Source: JAHEJV01 sp964653555 (GTDB taxonomy: Bacteria > Myxococcota_A > UBA9160 > SMWR01). Taken from it: DNA of 19,417 bases. The notes beneath the pieces are model-generated. The model was not told the DNA's origin and ran no database searches. It saw nothing but the letters and a program-made list of their open reading frames with translations. Position 1 is the stretch's first letter. Each line of letters begins with the position of its first letter. Location of the stretch: NCBI GenBank assembly GCA_964653555.1, contig CAZZFT010000093.1, positions 1 to 19,417 on the forward strand, written 5' to 3'. The position numbers were made by a program, and so were the translations under genes. Of this stretch, positions 6,638 to 13,222 are shown piece by piece.

Positions 6638-7624
6638 TCACCGATAGCGCCGCATGCGACGCGACGAGACGAAGGAGATCCACGCCTCCTTGGTGTTGTA
6701 GGCCGGCTCGCCGAAGGCGTCCCAGCCGCGACGCCCGTCGGCGACCCAGAGGTAGCGGAGATAGTCGTAGAAGGCCGCCGGCGGATCTCCGCTCTGCCCC
6801 TGGGCGGGGTAGTAGGCGAGCCGATGGAGCAGAGGGGATGGCAGCGGCAAGGTGCGCTTGCCCGCGAGTCGGAACAGCATCGACAGGGGAAGCGGATCGC
6901 CGGCGACGACGTTGAAGATCCCCGGAAGCGATGCGATCAGCGCGCGCTCGAACGCGTTCAGCAGGTCCTCCTCGTGAACGAGCTGGAGCAGCGGGTCGTA
7001 GCCCATCGGCAGCGGAACGACGGGGAGCGAGAGATAGCGGACCACCTGGTTCGAGAAGGTCGGTCCGATCGCCCAGCACGATCGCAGGACGGTGACATCG
7101 ACGTCGGGATACCGCTGCCACCAGTCGGCCAGCAGCCGCTCCACCTCGATGCGATCGCGCACGGAGTGCGCGTCCGGGTGGCCGCGCAGCGGATGGCTCT
7201 CGGAGAGGAAGTTGGGATTGTCGGGTCGCGGCCCGTAGAGCATCGTGGTCGAGGCAACCACCAGGCGCCGGATCTTCGCCGCCGCGCAGGCGTTCATCAC
7301 GTGCAGGCTCCCGATCGTGTCGACCTCGTGGTCGAGCTCCAGATCCGGGGTGGGATCGGTGCGGAAGGCGACGTGCACGACGACCTCCACCCTCTCCTTC
7401 TCCAGGACGCGCGTCAGCTCGGAGTCTGCGGTGGGGGACGTGAGGTCGACGCGGTGGAAGCGCACGCGCTCGTCCATGCGGAAGGGTCGCCGATCGTCGA
7501 TCCCGACCACGCGCACCGCGCGGTGGTGCGCGAGCAGGCGCTGGCACAGCCCCTGCCCCAGGAAGGTCCGCAATCCGACCAAGGCGACGACGCCCGGTCC
7601 GTTCCCGGCGCTCACCGACGACAT
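6638..7624 (-). CDS. Extended SDR (NAD-dependent epimerase/dehydratase-like) with degenerate active site
   Basis: A 328-residue protein with the Rossmann fold of the extended short-chain dehydrogenase/reductase family: VVALVGLRTFLGQGL (residues 12-26) as the nucleotide-binding loop, VVGIDDRRP with D43 for the ribose, VVVHVAF (about 81-87), and VVASTTMLYGP (122-132) for the SST...YG segment. The middle glycine of GxxGxxG is T20, and the catalytic YxxxK aligns by eye to S154-x3-R158, so classic oxidoreductase chemistry is doubtful. It may bind a nucleotide sugar or an NAD-type cofactor without turnover. The ATG at 7624 is preceded by GGAGGGGA. It is co-transcribed with the acyltransferase and divergent from the HDAC-like gene across 62 bp. 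A UDP-sugar epimerase (galE-like) annotation would overstate what is seen. Confidence 0.82.
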   Translation of the reverse strand: MSSVSAGNGPGVVALVGLRTFLGQGLCQRLLAHHRAVRVVGIDDRRPFRMDERVRFHRVDLTSPTADSELTRVLEKERVEVVVHVAFRTDPTPDLELDHEVDTIGSLHVMNACAAAKIRRLVVASTTMLYGPRPDNPNFLSESHPLRGHPDAHSVRDRIEVERLLADWWQRYPDVDVTVLRSCWAIGPTFSNQVVRYLSLPVVPLPMGYDPLLQLVHEEDLLNAFERALIASLPGIFNVVAGDPLPLSMLFRLAGKRTLPLPSPLLHRLAYYPAQGQSGDPPAAFYDYLRYLWVADGRRGWDAFGEPAYNTKEAWISFVSSRRMRRYR

Positions 7625-7686
7625 TCCCCTCCGCTCCCGGGTTGGCGCGTGCCGCGTGCGCGCTCCACGGGATACCATGCCCTCCG

Positions 7687-8742
7687 ATGGATGCCCAGCG
7701 CGGTCTCGAGGTGGTGGCGGACCCGCGCTACGCCGAGCACCGGGGACCGGCGGGCCACCCGGAGCGACCCGAGCGGCTCGTCGCCGTCGGAGAAGCCCTG
7801 GACGCCTTCGACGCCTCGCTCGTGCGGCGCGCACCGCGTCCCGCCGCGCTCGAGGAGCTGCTCGCCGTGCACGAGCGGGCGCACATCGATGGGATCCGCC
7901 GCGCCGCCGGGGCCGGCGGCGGGCAGCTCGATCCGGACACCTATCTGTCGCCGGCGAGCTACGAGGTGGCCCTGCTCGCAGCGGGCGGGACCGTCGACCT
8001 CGCGCTGCGCGTGGCGAAGGGAGAGGTCGCGCGGGGCTTTGCCGCCGTGCGGCCCCCGGGACACCACGCCGAGGGCGACCGGGCCATGGGCTTCTGCCTG
8101 TTCAACAACGCCGCGATCGCTGCGCGCGCCGTCCAGCGCGAGCTGGGGGAAGCGCGCATCGCCCTGATCGACTGGGACGTCCACCACGGCAACGGAACCC
8201 AACACACGTTCGAGACGGATCCGTCGGTGCTCTACGTGTCCACCCACCAGTACCCGTACTACCCCGGCACCGGCTCGGCGGGCGAGATCGGTGTGGCGCG
8301 CGGCGAGGGCGCGACGCTGAACGTGCCGATGCCCGCGGGCTGCGGCGACGCCGAGTACGTCGGCGTGTTCCAGCGTGTGCTCGTGCCGGCGGCGCGCGCC
8401 TTCCGCCCGGATTTCTGGATCGTCTCGTGCGGCTTCGACGCCCACGAGGACGACCCGTTGGCGGCGATGCGCGTGACCCGCGAGGGCTACGGCGCCTTGA
8501 CCGCGATCGTGCGCGCGCTCGCCGACGAGCTCTCGGGGGGCCGTCTGCTCTTCGTGCTCGAGGGCGGCTACTCGCTGCGCGGGCTGCGCGAGGGCATGGA
8601 GGCGGCCCTCGGCGGATTGGTGGGCGAGGCGCCCGCGCTACCGCCGACCCGAGCCCTGGCGCCGGGGACCGTCCTGGAAGCCCTGGTGGCGCGGACCCGC
8701 CAGGTCCACGGGTCGCGGATTCCCGATCTCGGCACCGTCTAG
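7687..8742 (+). CDS. Class II histone deacetylase-like / acetylpolyamine amidohydrolase
   Basis: A 351-residue zinc amidohydrolase of the HDAC / AcuC / AphA superfamily. Visible motifs are HPERPERL (near 24), RPPGHHA (122-128, with the H126-H127 pair), CLFNNAAIAA, DWDVHHGNGTQ (162-172), STHQYPYYPGTG, SCGFDAHEDDPL (247-258) and LEGGYS (291-296). Predicted zinc ligands are D164, H166 and D251, and Y295 is the transition-state tyrosine, so it should be active. In bacteria such enzymes deacetylate polyamines, acetoin-pathway substrates or protein lysines; the sequence does not say which. The ATG at 7687 agrees with the usual family N-terminus but has no Shine-Dalgarno. A TACCAT hexamer at 7673-7678 would place a transcript start at about the start codon, so the mRNA may be leaderless (speculative). 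Confidence 0.92.
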   Translation: MDAQRGLEVVADPRYAEHRGPAGHPERPERLVAVGEALDAFDASLVRRAPRPAALEELLAVHERAHIDGIRRAAGAGGGQLDPDTYLSPASYEVALLAAGGTVDLALRVAKGEVARGFAAVRPPGHHAEGDRAMGFCLFNNAAIAARAVQRELGEARIALIDWDVHHGNGTQHTFETDPSVLYVSTHQYPYYPGTGSAGEIGVARGEGATLNVPMPAGCGDAEYVGVFQRVLVPAARAFRPDFWIVSCGFDAHEDDPLAAMRVTREGYGALTAIVRALADELSGGRLLFVLEGGYSLRGLREGMEAALGGLVGEAPALPPTRALAPGTVLEALVARTRQVHGSRIPDLGTV

Positions 8743-8750
8743 GCCGTCCC

Positions 8751-8774
8751 GAGAGCCCGCGAGAGAGCCCGCGA
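8751..8774. repeat. Tandem 12-bp direct repeat GAGAGCCCGCGA x2
   Basis: Two exact, contiguous copies (8751-8762 and 8763-8774) begin 8 bp after the HDAC-like stop codon. There is no dyad symmetry or T-tract, so it is not a terminator. It is most likely a small slippage duplication. Confidence 0.6.
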
Positions 8775-8895
8775 CGCCACTTCCCGGCACCGCCCGCTCC
8801 CACTGGATCTTGTGGGCCGTTGCCGTGCGCACCGCGAGATCTTGTATTGGACTCGCAACTCCGGACGGACATGCCTGCGACCACAAAAAAATCTC

Positions 8896-8924
8896 TTGCA
8901 GGCAGTGGTATCGGGTGGTACAAG
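8896..8924 (+). promoter_or_regulatory. Candidate dcw promoter (TTGCAG - 17 - TACAAG, extended -10)
   Basis: TTGCAG at 8896-8901 and TACAAG at 8919-8924 are 17 nt apart, with TGG directly before the -10 (an extended -10 TGn) and an A7 tract 4 nt upstream of the -35 that could act as an UP element. The matches to consensus are 3/6 and 4/6, so this is a candidate only. Two GTGGT boxes lie within the spacer and -10, which fits repression by MraZ. Confidence 0.4.
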
Positions 8925-8950
8925 AGGGCCGTCTGGTGGTCCTAAGTGGT
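8905..8950 (+). promoter_or_regulatory. Putative MraZ operator: four GTGGT boxes
   Basis: GTGGT occurs at 8905-8909, 8915-8919, 8936-8940 and 8946-8950. Spacings between starts are 10, 21 and 10 bp, so all lie on one face of the helix, and within each pair the spacer is 5 nt. E. coli MraZ binds TGGG-type direct repeats with 5-nt spacers just upstream of mraZ; the location and periodicity here match, with GTGGT instead of GTGGG. The site starts 113 bp before the mraZ start codon. Confidence 0.7.
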
Positions 8951-9017
8951 ATGACGCGCTGATGCGATCCAACCCGGTGGCTCCGCGAGACCAGAGGACG
9001 GCTCCTGCCAACCGCCG

Positions 9018-9461
9018 ATGTTCCGAGGCCGCTTCGTGCATACGATCGACGCCAAGAACCGCATGAGCCTCCCGGTGGTGTTCCGGCAGGAGATCCAGCG
9101 GCAGAGCGATCGACCGCCCATCCTCACGAACGCCCACCAGTGCCTCGAGCTGCATCCCTTCGAGGACTGGCGTGCCTTCGAAGACCGCATCGTCGGCATG
9201 GCGACGATCGACCCCGAGGCGCAGGCGTACGCGCGCATGATGGTCTCGGGGGCCGTCGAGTGCCCGATCGACAAGCAGGGCCGGATCCTCGTGCCGCCCC
9301 ACCTGCGCGACTACGCGGGCCTGGAGCGGGACGTCACCGTAGCCGGCGTCGGCAGCAAGATCGAGCTCTGGAACACGGAGCGCTTCGAGACGAATTTGAT
9401 CCAGACCCAGGCCCGCTTCGAGGACATGGCGATGTCCCTGGCGGCGAAGCTGGGCAGCTGA
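9018..9461 (+). CDS. mraZ: MraZ, transcriptional regulator of the dcw cluster
   Basis: A 147-residue protein with the two SpoVT/AbrB-like swapped-hairpin domains of MraZ. The first begins MFRGRFVHTIDAKNRMSLPV and the second has SGAVECPIDKQGRILVPPHL, each with the conserved D-x-K/Q-x-R...P core. MraZ forms a ring-shaped oligomer that binds repeats upstream of its own gene and usually represses the dcw cluster. The ATG start is fixed by the conserved MFRG N-terminus although no Shine-Dalgarno is present. It is the first gene of the cluster and is separated from rsmH by an unusually long 280-nt gap. Confidence 0.96.
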   Translation: MFRGRFVHTIDAKNRMSLPVVFRQEIQRQSDRPPILTNAHQCLELHPFEDWRAFEDRIVGMATIDPEAQAYARMMVSGAVECPIDKQGRILVPPHLRDYAGLERDVTVAGVGSKIELWNTERFETNLIQTQARFEDMAMSLAAKLGS

Positions 9462-9741
9462 GGAGTTCACAAGCGGGGGGGTTCGGAGGAACGTAGGGTC
9501 CTCCGGACGGAGAGGTTGGGGGTGTTCTCGGAGCACCTCTCCCAATGGAGATCGGGTAGTCAATGGGGGGGACAGCCCGGTTTCCAGGGATGAAGGTGCT
9601 CCGAGGCACCCCCAGCACCCGCCCCGCCAACGGACGGGCCGCCTTCGGCCCCGCGAGTCGTCGCGACGCCGACCGCCCGGACGGGCCTCGGCACGCGGCC
9701 CATCCGATCCGATCGGGGGCACAGGTGGGAGCCCCGCTCCA
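9462..9741 (+). ncRNA. Non-coding, potentially structured leader between mraZ and rsmH
   Basis: Elsewhere in this cluster genes overlap; here 280 nt are untranslated. The DNA predicts hairpin 1, GTTCGGAGGA (9481-9490) with TCCTCCGGAC (9499-9508), ten pairs including one G-U; hairpin 2, GGAGAGGT (9509-9516) with ACCTCTCC (9535-9542), eight pairs; hairpin 3, GGTGC (9595-9599) with GCACC (9606-9610); and hairpin 4, GGGCCG (9636-9641) with CGGCCC (9646-9651). CTCGGAGCACCT (9527-9538) is also the exact complement of AGGTGCTCCGAG (9594-9605), which would break hairpins 2 and 3. None is followed by a U-tract. Possible readings are a cis-regulatory RNA, a processed small RNA or a promoter region. I see no RNase P, SRP or tmRNA signature. 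Confidence 0.45.
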
Positions 9742-10701
9742 GTGGCCAATGAGTTCGTACACGCGCCCGTGCTGCTCGCGGAGAGCCTGGAGTGGCTCGC
9801 ATTGGGTCCGAGCTCGATCGTCGTCGACGGCACCGTCGGTGGCGGCGGCCACGCGGAGGCGATCCTCGCGCGCACGGCGCACGGCGGGCAGCTGATCGGA
9901 CTCGACCGCGACCCCGAGGCGCTCGACGCCGCGTCGCGACGGCTCGCCGTCTTCGGCCCGCGCGTGCGACTCGTGCGCGCCTCCTTCCGTCACCTGCGCG
10001 AGGTGCTGACGAACCTCGGCGTGACGGCCGTCGATTCGGTGCTCCTGGACCTGGGCGTCTCCTCGCACCAGCTGGACACCCCCGAACGCGGATTCCGATT
10101 CGCCGCCGACACGGCCGCGCAGACGCCCCTCGACATGCGGATGGACCCGGGCGCTCCCGTCGCTGCGGCGGACCTGCTGCGCACCGCCAGCGCGGAGCGG
10201 ATCGAGGACTGGCTCCGGCGCTACGCCGACGTGCGCGGCGCCCGCCGTCTGGCCCGCGCGCTGGTGGAGGCCCGGGAGCGCGCTCCGCTGCGCACCGCCG
10301 CCGACCTGAACCGGGTGATCCGCGAGGCGCGGGTCGGGGGCGGTCGGCACCACCACCCCGCGACGCTGGTGTTCCAGGCCCTGCGCATCGCCACCAACGA
10401 CGAGCTGGACGCGCTCGCCGAGGGTCTCGACGCGGCCCTCGACGTGCTGCGACCGGGCGGACGACTGGTCGTCATCGCCTACCACTCCGCCGAGGACCGG
10501 ATCGTCAAGAACTGCCTGCGCGACGCCGCACGCGGCTGTACCTGCCCGCCGGCCACTCCGGTCTGTCTCTGCGGGGGCCGGATCCGCGCCCGCGTCCTCA
10601 CGCGACGTCCGATCACGGCAGGCGACCCGGAGCTGGCCCGGAACCCCCGGGCGCGATCCGCGAAGCTCCGCGCCGCCGAGCGCGTGGCGGAGGCGGCATG
10701 A
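9742..10701 (+). CDS. rsmH: 16S rRNA (cytosine1402-N4)-methyltransferase RsmH
   Basis: 319 residues, the usual family length. Motifs: FVHAPVLLAESLEWL (5-19), the SAM-binding loop DGTVGGGGHAEAIL (29-42), GLDRDPEAL, LLDLGVSSHQLD, GFRF...PLDMRMD, FQALRIATNDEL, LRPGGRLVVIAYHSAEDRIVK and a C-terminal Cys-rich CTCPPATPVCLCGG. It N4-methylates C1402 in the ribosomal P site (former name mraW). The start is GTG at 9742, with AGGTGGGA at 9723-9730, 11 nt upstream. It ends in an ATGA overlap with ftsL. The family's ISFHSLEDR is IAYHSAEDR here, a mild variation. Confidence 0.97.
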   Translation: MANEFVHAPVLLAESLEWLALGPSSIVVDGTVGGGGHAEAILARTAHGGQLIGLDRDPEALDAASRRLAVFGPRVRLVRASFRHLREVLTNLGVTAVDSVLLDLGVSSHQLDTPERGFRFAADTAAQTPLDMRMDPGAPVAAADLLRTASAERIEDWLRRYADVRGARRLARALVEARERAPLRTAADLNRVIREARVGGGRHHHPATLVFQALRIATNDELDALAEGLDAALDVLRPGGRLVVIAYHSAEDRIVKNCLRDAARGCTCPPATPVCLCGGRIRARVLTRRPITAGDPELARNPRARSAKLRAAERVAEAA

Positions 10702-11051
10702 GCTCTCGGCGAGCCCATCCCGGCGACCTGGTGGGGCGCGACTTCGCCCGGGTGCACCAGGCTTCCAGGCCCTCGCGCGCGCGCGCCCTCGGCTGGCTGC
10801 TGATCACGGGCTTCGCGTGCGCGCTGGCGATCGCCGCGCTGCGCATCGACATCCTGCGCCTGCGCTACGCGCTCGGCGAGGCGGTCTCGCGAGAGAAGCA
10901 GCTCGTCCAGGAGCAACGCCAGAACACCGCCCAGCTCGAGACCCTGCGCGATCCCTCGCGCCTCGCCGAGCTCGCGCACGAGCTCGGCTTCTCGCGACCC
11001 GATCGCGTCGTCCGCCTCGACTCCAGCTCCGTGGAGGCACCCACACCGTGA
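10698..11051 (+). CDS. ftsL: FtsL-like cell division protein
   Basis: A 117-residue bitopic protein: about 28 cytoplasmic residues rich in Arg, one transmembrane helix (ALGWLLITGFACALAIAALR, about 30-50), then a periplasmic coiled coil (LRYALGEAVSREKQLVQEQR...AQLETLRDPSRLAELAHELG). The sequence itself is poorly conserved, as is normal for FtsL, but topology, length and position between rsmH and ftsI identify it. FtsL with FtsB and FtsQ activates the FtsW-FtsI synthase at the septum. ATGA overlap with rsmH, GTGA overlap with ftsI. Confidence 0.87.
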   Translation: MSSRRAHPGDLVGRDFARVHQASRPSRARALGWLLITGFACALAIAALRIDILRLRYALGEAVSREKQLVQEQRQNTAQLETLRDPSRLAELAHELGFSRPDRVVRLDSSSVEAPTP

Positions 11052-13222
11052 GAGCCGCGGACGTGCGGACGAGCGCGCGCCGCGTGGCCTTCGCGCAGGC
11101 CGTCTTCGTCCTCGCGTTCGCGAGCCTGGGCGTACGCGCGGCGCATCTGTCGGTGTTCGACCACCGGGGCGCCGAGCGCGGCGAGGCCCAGACGCTGCGC
11201 ACCCTGACGCTGGCGCCCGAACGGGGCAGCATTCTAGACCGCAACGGAACCGGGCTCGCCCTCACCGTCGAGGCGCCCTCGGTGTACGTGATCGGTCGCG
11301 ACGTCACCGATCCCGTCGCCACCGCGCGCGTGCTCGGGTCGGTGCTGGGAGTGGACCGCGCGACGTTGCTCTCCCGCCTGAAGAGCCGCGACGGATTCCA
11401 GTTCGTCGAGCGATGGGTGAGCGCGGAGCAGGCGGAACGGATCGCAGCGGCCCACCAGGCGGGCGTCGGGCTGGTGCAGGAGCCGCGGCGCATCTATCCC
11501 CATCACGGACTCGCAGCCAGCCTGATCGGCTTCGCGAACATCGACGGGGAGGGTGCGCGGGGGATCGAGCAGCAGGAGGACGCCTGGCTGCGCGGCACCA
11601 CGCGGCGCCTGCCCGTCGAACGCGACGGGACCGGACGGTTTCTGGTCATGGATGGGGAGACCACCTGGGGCACGGCGGGAGGCGATGTCGCGTTGACGCT
11701 CGACGCGGCGCTCCAGGCGGACGCCGAGCGCGCCCTGGCGCAAGCGATCCAGAGAACCGGCGCGCGGGGCGGGCTGGTGCTGGCGATGGATCCCTACACC
11801 GGCGAGGTGCTGAGCCTGGCGGAATCGCCCAGCTTCGACCCGAACCGGTTCCGGCGCACCGCCTACGAAGACACCGGCTCGGCGGCCTTCCTCGACGCGG
11901 TCGAGCCCGGCTCCTCGATGAAGGCGTTCCTGGTGGCCGCTGCCCTGGAGCGCGGTGCGATCTCCCCGCACGAGATCATCGATACCGAGGAGGGACGACT
12001 GCACGTCCCCGGCAAGACGATCACCGACCACCGCGACTACGGTCCGCTCGATCCGGCGGGCGTGCTGCGCGTGTCGAGCAACGTAGCGGCGGTCAAGATC
12101 GGGCAGGCCCTCGGACCGGAAGCCCATTACGAGATGCTGCGCGCCTTCGGCTTCGGGGAGTCCACGGGCAGCCTGTTCCCCGACGAGTCGTCCGGCCTGC
12201 TGCGGACCTGGCGCAACTGGAAGCCGGTCGACCACGCCACGATCGCGTTCGGCCAGGGCATCAGCGTGACCACGGTGCAGCTCGCCGCAGCGGCTTCCGC
12301 GCTCGCCAACGGAGGTCTGCTGATGCGCCCGCGCCTGGTGGCGGCGCGCCGCGCGCCGGGCGGCCCCTGGCAGCCGACGCGGCCCGAGGTGGTGCGGCGT
12401 GTGATCCACCGCGAGACCGCCGAGCAGGTGCTCGCCATGCTGGAGACGGTGGTCGAGGAGGACGGGACCGGACGCCGCGCCGAGCTGCCGGGAGTGCGGG
12501 TCGCCGGAAAGACCGGCACGGCGCAGAAGTGGGACAGCGAGACCAACACCTACTCCCAGTCGAAGTTCCGCGCCTGGTTCGTCGGAATCGCGCCGGCCGA
12601 CGCGCCGCGGATCGTCGTGGTGTCCCAGCTCGACGAGCCCGAGCGGCCCTTCCACACCGGTGGCATGGCGGCGGCCCCCCTGTTCGCCGATGTGGCGGTT
12701 GGACAGCTGGCCCATCAGGGGATCTTCCTGGACCGCGACGCGGTGCAGGTCGCGCGCAAGCCGGCCTCCGCGGTGGTCGCCGAAGCGAAGCGTGCGGAGT
12801 CGCAGGAGCTCCACCACGCGGTCGCCGCGCAGGTCGCGAGCGCCGAGGCGACGACGCGCACCGCGCCACCCGCGAGCGCCCGCCCAACGGCACCCGCTCC
12901 CACCGTCGCGGCCGCGCCGCCGCCCTCTCCCGCCGCGACCGGGGCCTCCTCGCGACCGGAGGCGCCCGCCTCGACACTGGAGATCACCGCCTTCGGCGAC
13001 CGGGTGCTGCTCCCCGACTTCCGTGGGCTCTCGAAGAGCGAGGTGATCCAGGTCACGGCGGCCAACGGACTGCGCGTCACCCTCAGCGGCGACGGTCTGG
13101 CCGTCCGTCAGGATCCCCCTCCGGGCAGCGTCGTCGCCGCCGGGAGCGAGACCGTGCGCATCGAGTTCAGCGCGGGAGAGCCGACGGGCGCCGCCGGTGT
13201 CGCCCCGGGAGGTCGCGGCTGA
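11048..13222 (+). CDS. ftsI: Division-specific class B penicillin-binding protein (FtsI/PBP3) with one PASTA domain
   Basis: A 724-residue bitopic transpeptidase that crosslinks septal peptidoglycan. An N-terminal transmembrane anchor (VAFAQAVFVLAFASLGVRA) is followed by the class B dimerisation region (APERGSILDRNGTGLA) and the transpeptidase domain: SxxK as S289-S-M-K292 in EPGSSMK, SxN as S343-S-N345, and KTG at 488-490 (VAGKTGTAQ). A Pro/Ala/Thr-rich linker (about 575-650) leads to one C-terminal PASTA domain (about 654-710: LPDFRGLSKSEVIQVTAANG...DPPPGSVV). E. coli FtsI lacks PASTA; such proteins occur in deltaproteobacteria and Gram-positives (SpoVD/PBP2X type). The GTG start at 11048 overlaps the ftsL stop; the stop overlaps the murE ATG by 1 nt. 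Confidence 0.95.
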   Translation: MRAADVRTSARRVAFAQAVFVLAFASLGVRAAHLSVFDHRGAERGEAQTLRTLTLAPERGSILDRNGTGLALTVEAPSVYVIGRDVTDPVATARVLGSVLGVDRATLLSRLKSRDGFQFVERWVSAEQAERIAAAHQAGVGLVQEPRRIYPHHGLAASLIGFANIDGEGARGIEQQEDAWLRGTTRRLPVERDGTGRFLVMDGETTWGTAGGDVALTLDAALQADAERALAQAIQRTGARGGLVLAMDPYTGEVLSLAESPSFDPNRFRRTAYEDTGSAAFLDAVEPGSSMKAFLVAAALERGAISPHEIIDTEEGRLHVPGKTITDHRDYGPLDPAGVLRVSSNVAAVKIGQALGPEAHYEMLRAFGFGESTGSLFPDESSGLLRTWRNWKPVDHATIAFGQGISVTTVQLAAAASALANGGLLMRPRLVAARRAPGGPWQPTRPEVVRRVIHRETAEQVLAMLETVVEEDGTGRRAELPGVRVAGKTGTAQKWDSETNTYSQSKFRAWFVGIAPADAPRIVVVSQLDEPERPFHTGGMAAAPLFADVAVGQLAHQGIFLDRDAVQVARKPASAVVAEAKRAESQELHHAVAAQVASAEATTRTAPPASARPTAPAPTVAAAPPPSPAATGASSRPEAPASTLEITAFGDRVLLPDFRGLSKSEVIQVTAANGLRVTLSGDGLAVRQDPPPGSVVAAGSETVRIEFSAGEPTGAAGVAPGGRG

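Larger units (their letters stand above)
8775..9017 (+). promoter_or_regulatory. Upstream region of the dcw cluster
   Basis: Non-coding region ahead of mraZ. It holds an A7 tract (8885-8891), unusual in this GC-rich sequence, two copies of GATCTTGT (8806-8813, 8838-8845), an inverted repeat TGCCTGC/GCAGGCA (8872-8878 and 8898-8904), and four GTGGT boxes. A second possible promoter lies further up: TTGCCG (8820-8825), 17-nt spacer, TGTATT (8843-8848). No ribosome binding site lies at normal distance from the mraZ ATG; AGAGGA at 8993-8998 is 19 nt away. Confidence 0.55.

Noticed and set aside
5260..6915. Plus-strand open frame of 551 codons over the COQ4-like, acyltransferase and SDR genes
   Set aside because: It runs across the convergent junction of real genes and its translation is typical frame-shadow composition with no domain.
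8898..8904. TGCCTGC/GCAGGCA inverted repeat (8872-8904) as a terminator of the HDAC-like gene
   Set aside because: The loop is 19 nt, the stem only 7 bp, and no T-tract follows; the A7 tract lies inside the loop. It overlaps the candidate promoter and is more likely incidental or regulatory.
8812..9066. Short open frame of 84 codons across the mraZ promoter region
   Set aside because: It covers the GTGGT boxes and A-tract and overlaps the mraZ start. There is no ribosome binding site and the composition is not protein-like.
9462..9741. Housekeeping RNA (RNase P RNA, SRP RNA, tmRNA) in the mraZ-rsmH gap
   Set aside because: rnpB lies near mraZ in some bacteria, so I looked for it. The conserved GAGGAAAGTCC block, the SRP GGAAG/AGCAGC loop and the tmRNA tRNA-like ends are all absent.
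9563..9895. Possible upstream ORF (ATG at 9563) in the mraZ-rsmH gap that overlaps the rsmH start
   Set aside because: It has no ribosome binding site of note, is Arg/Pro/Ser-rich with no recognisable features, and extends 154 nt into rsmH in another frame. It does not look like a leader peptide with a regulatory codon run.
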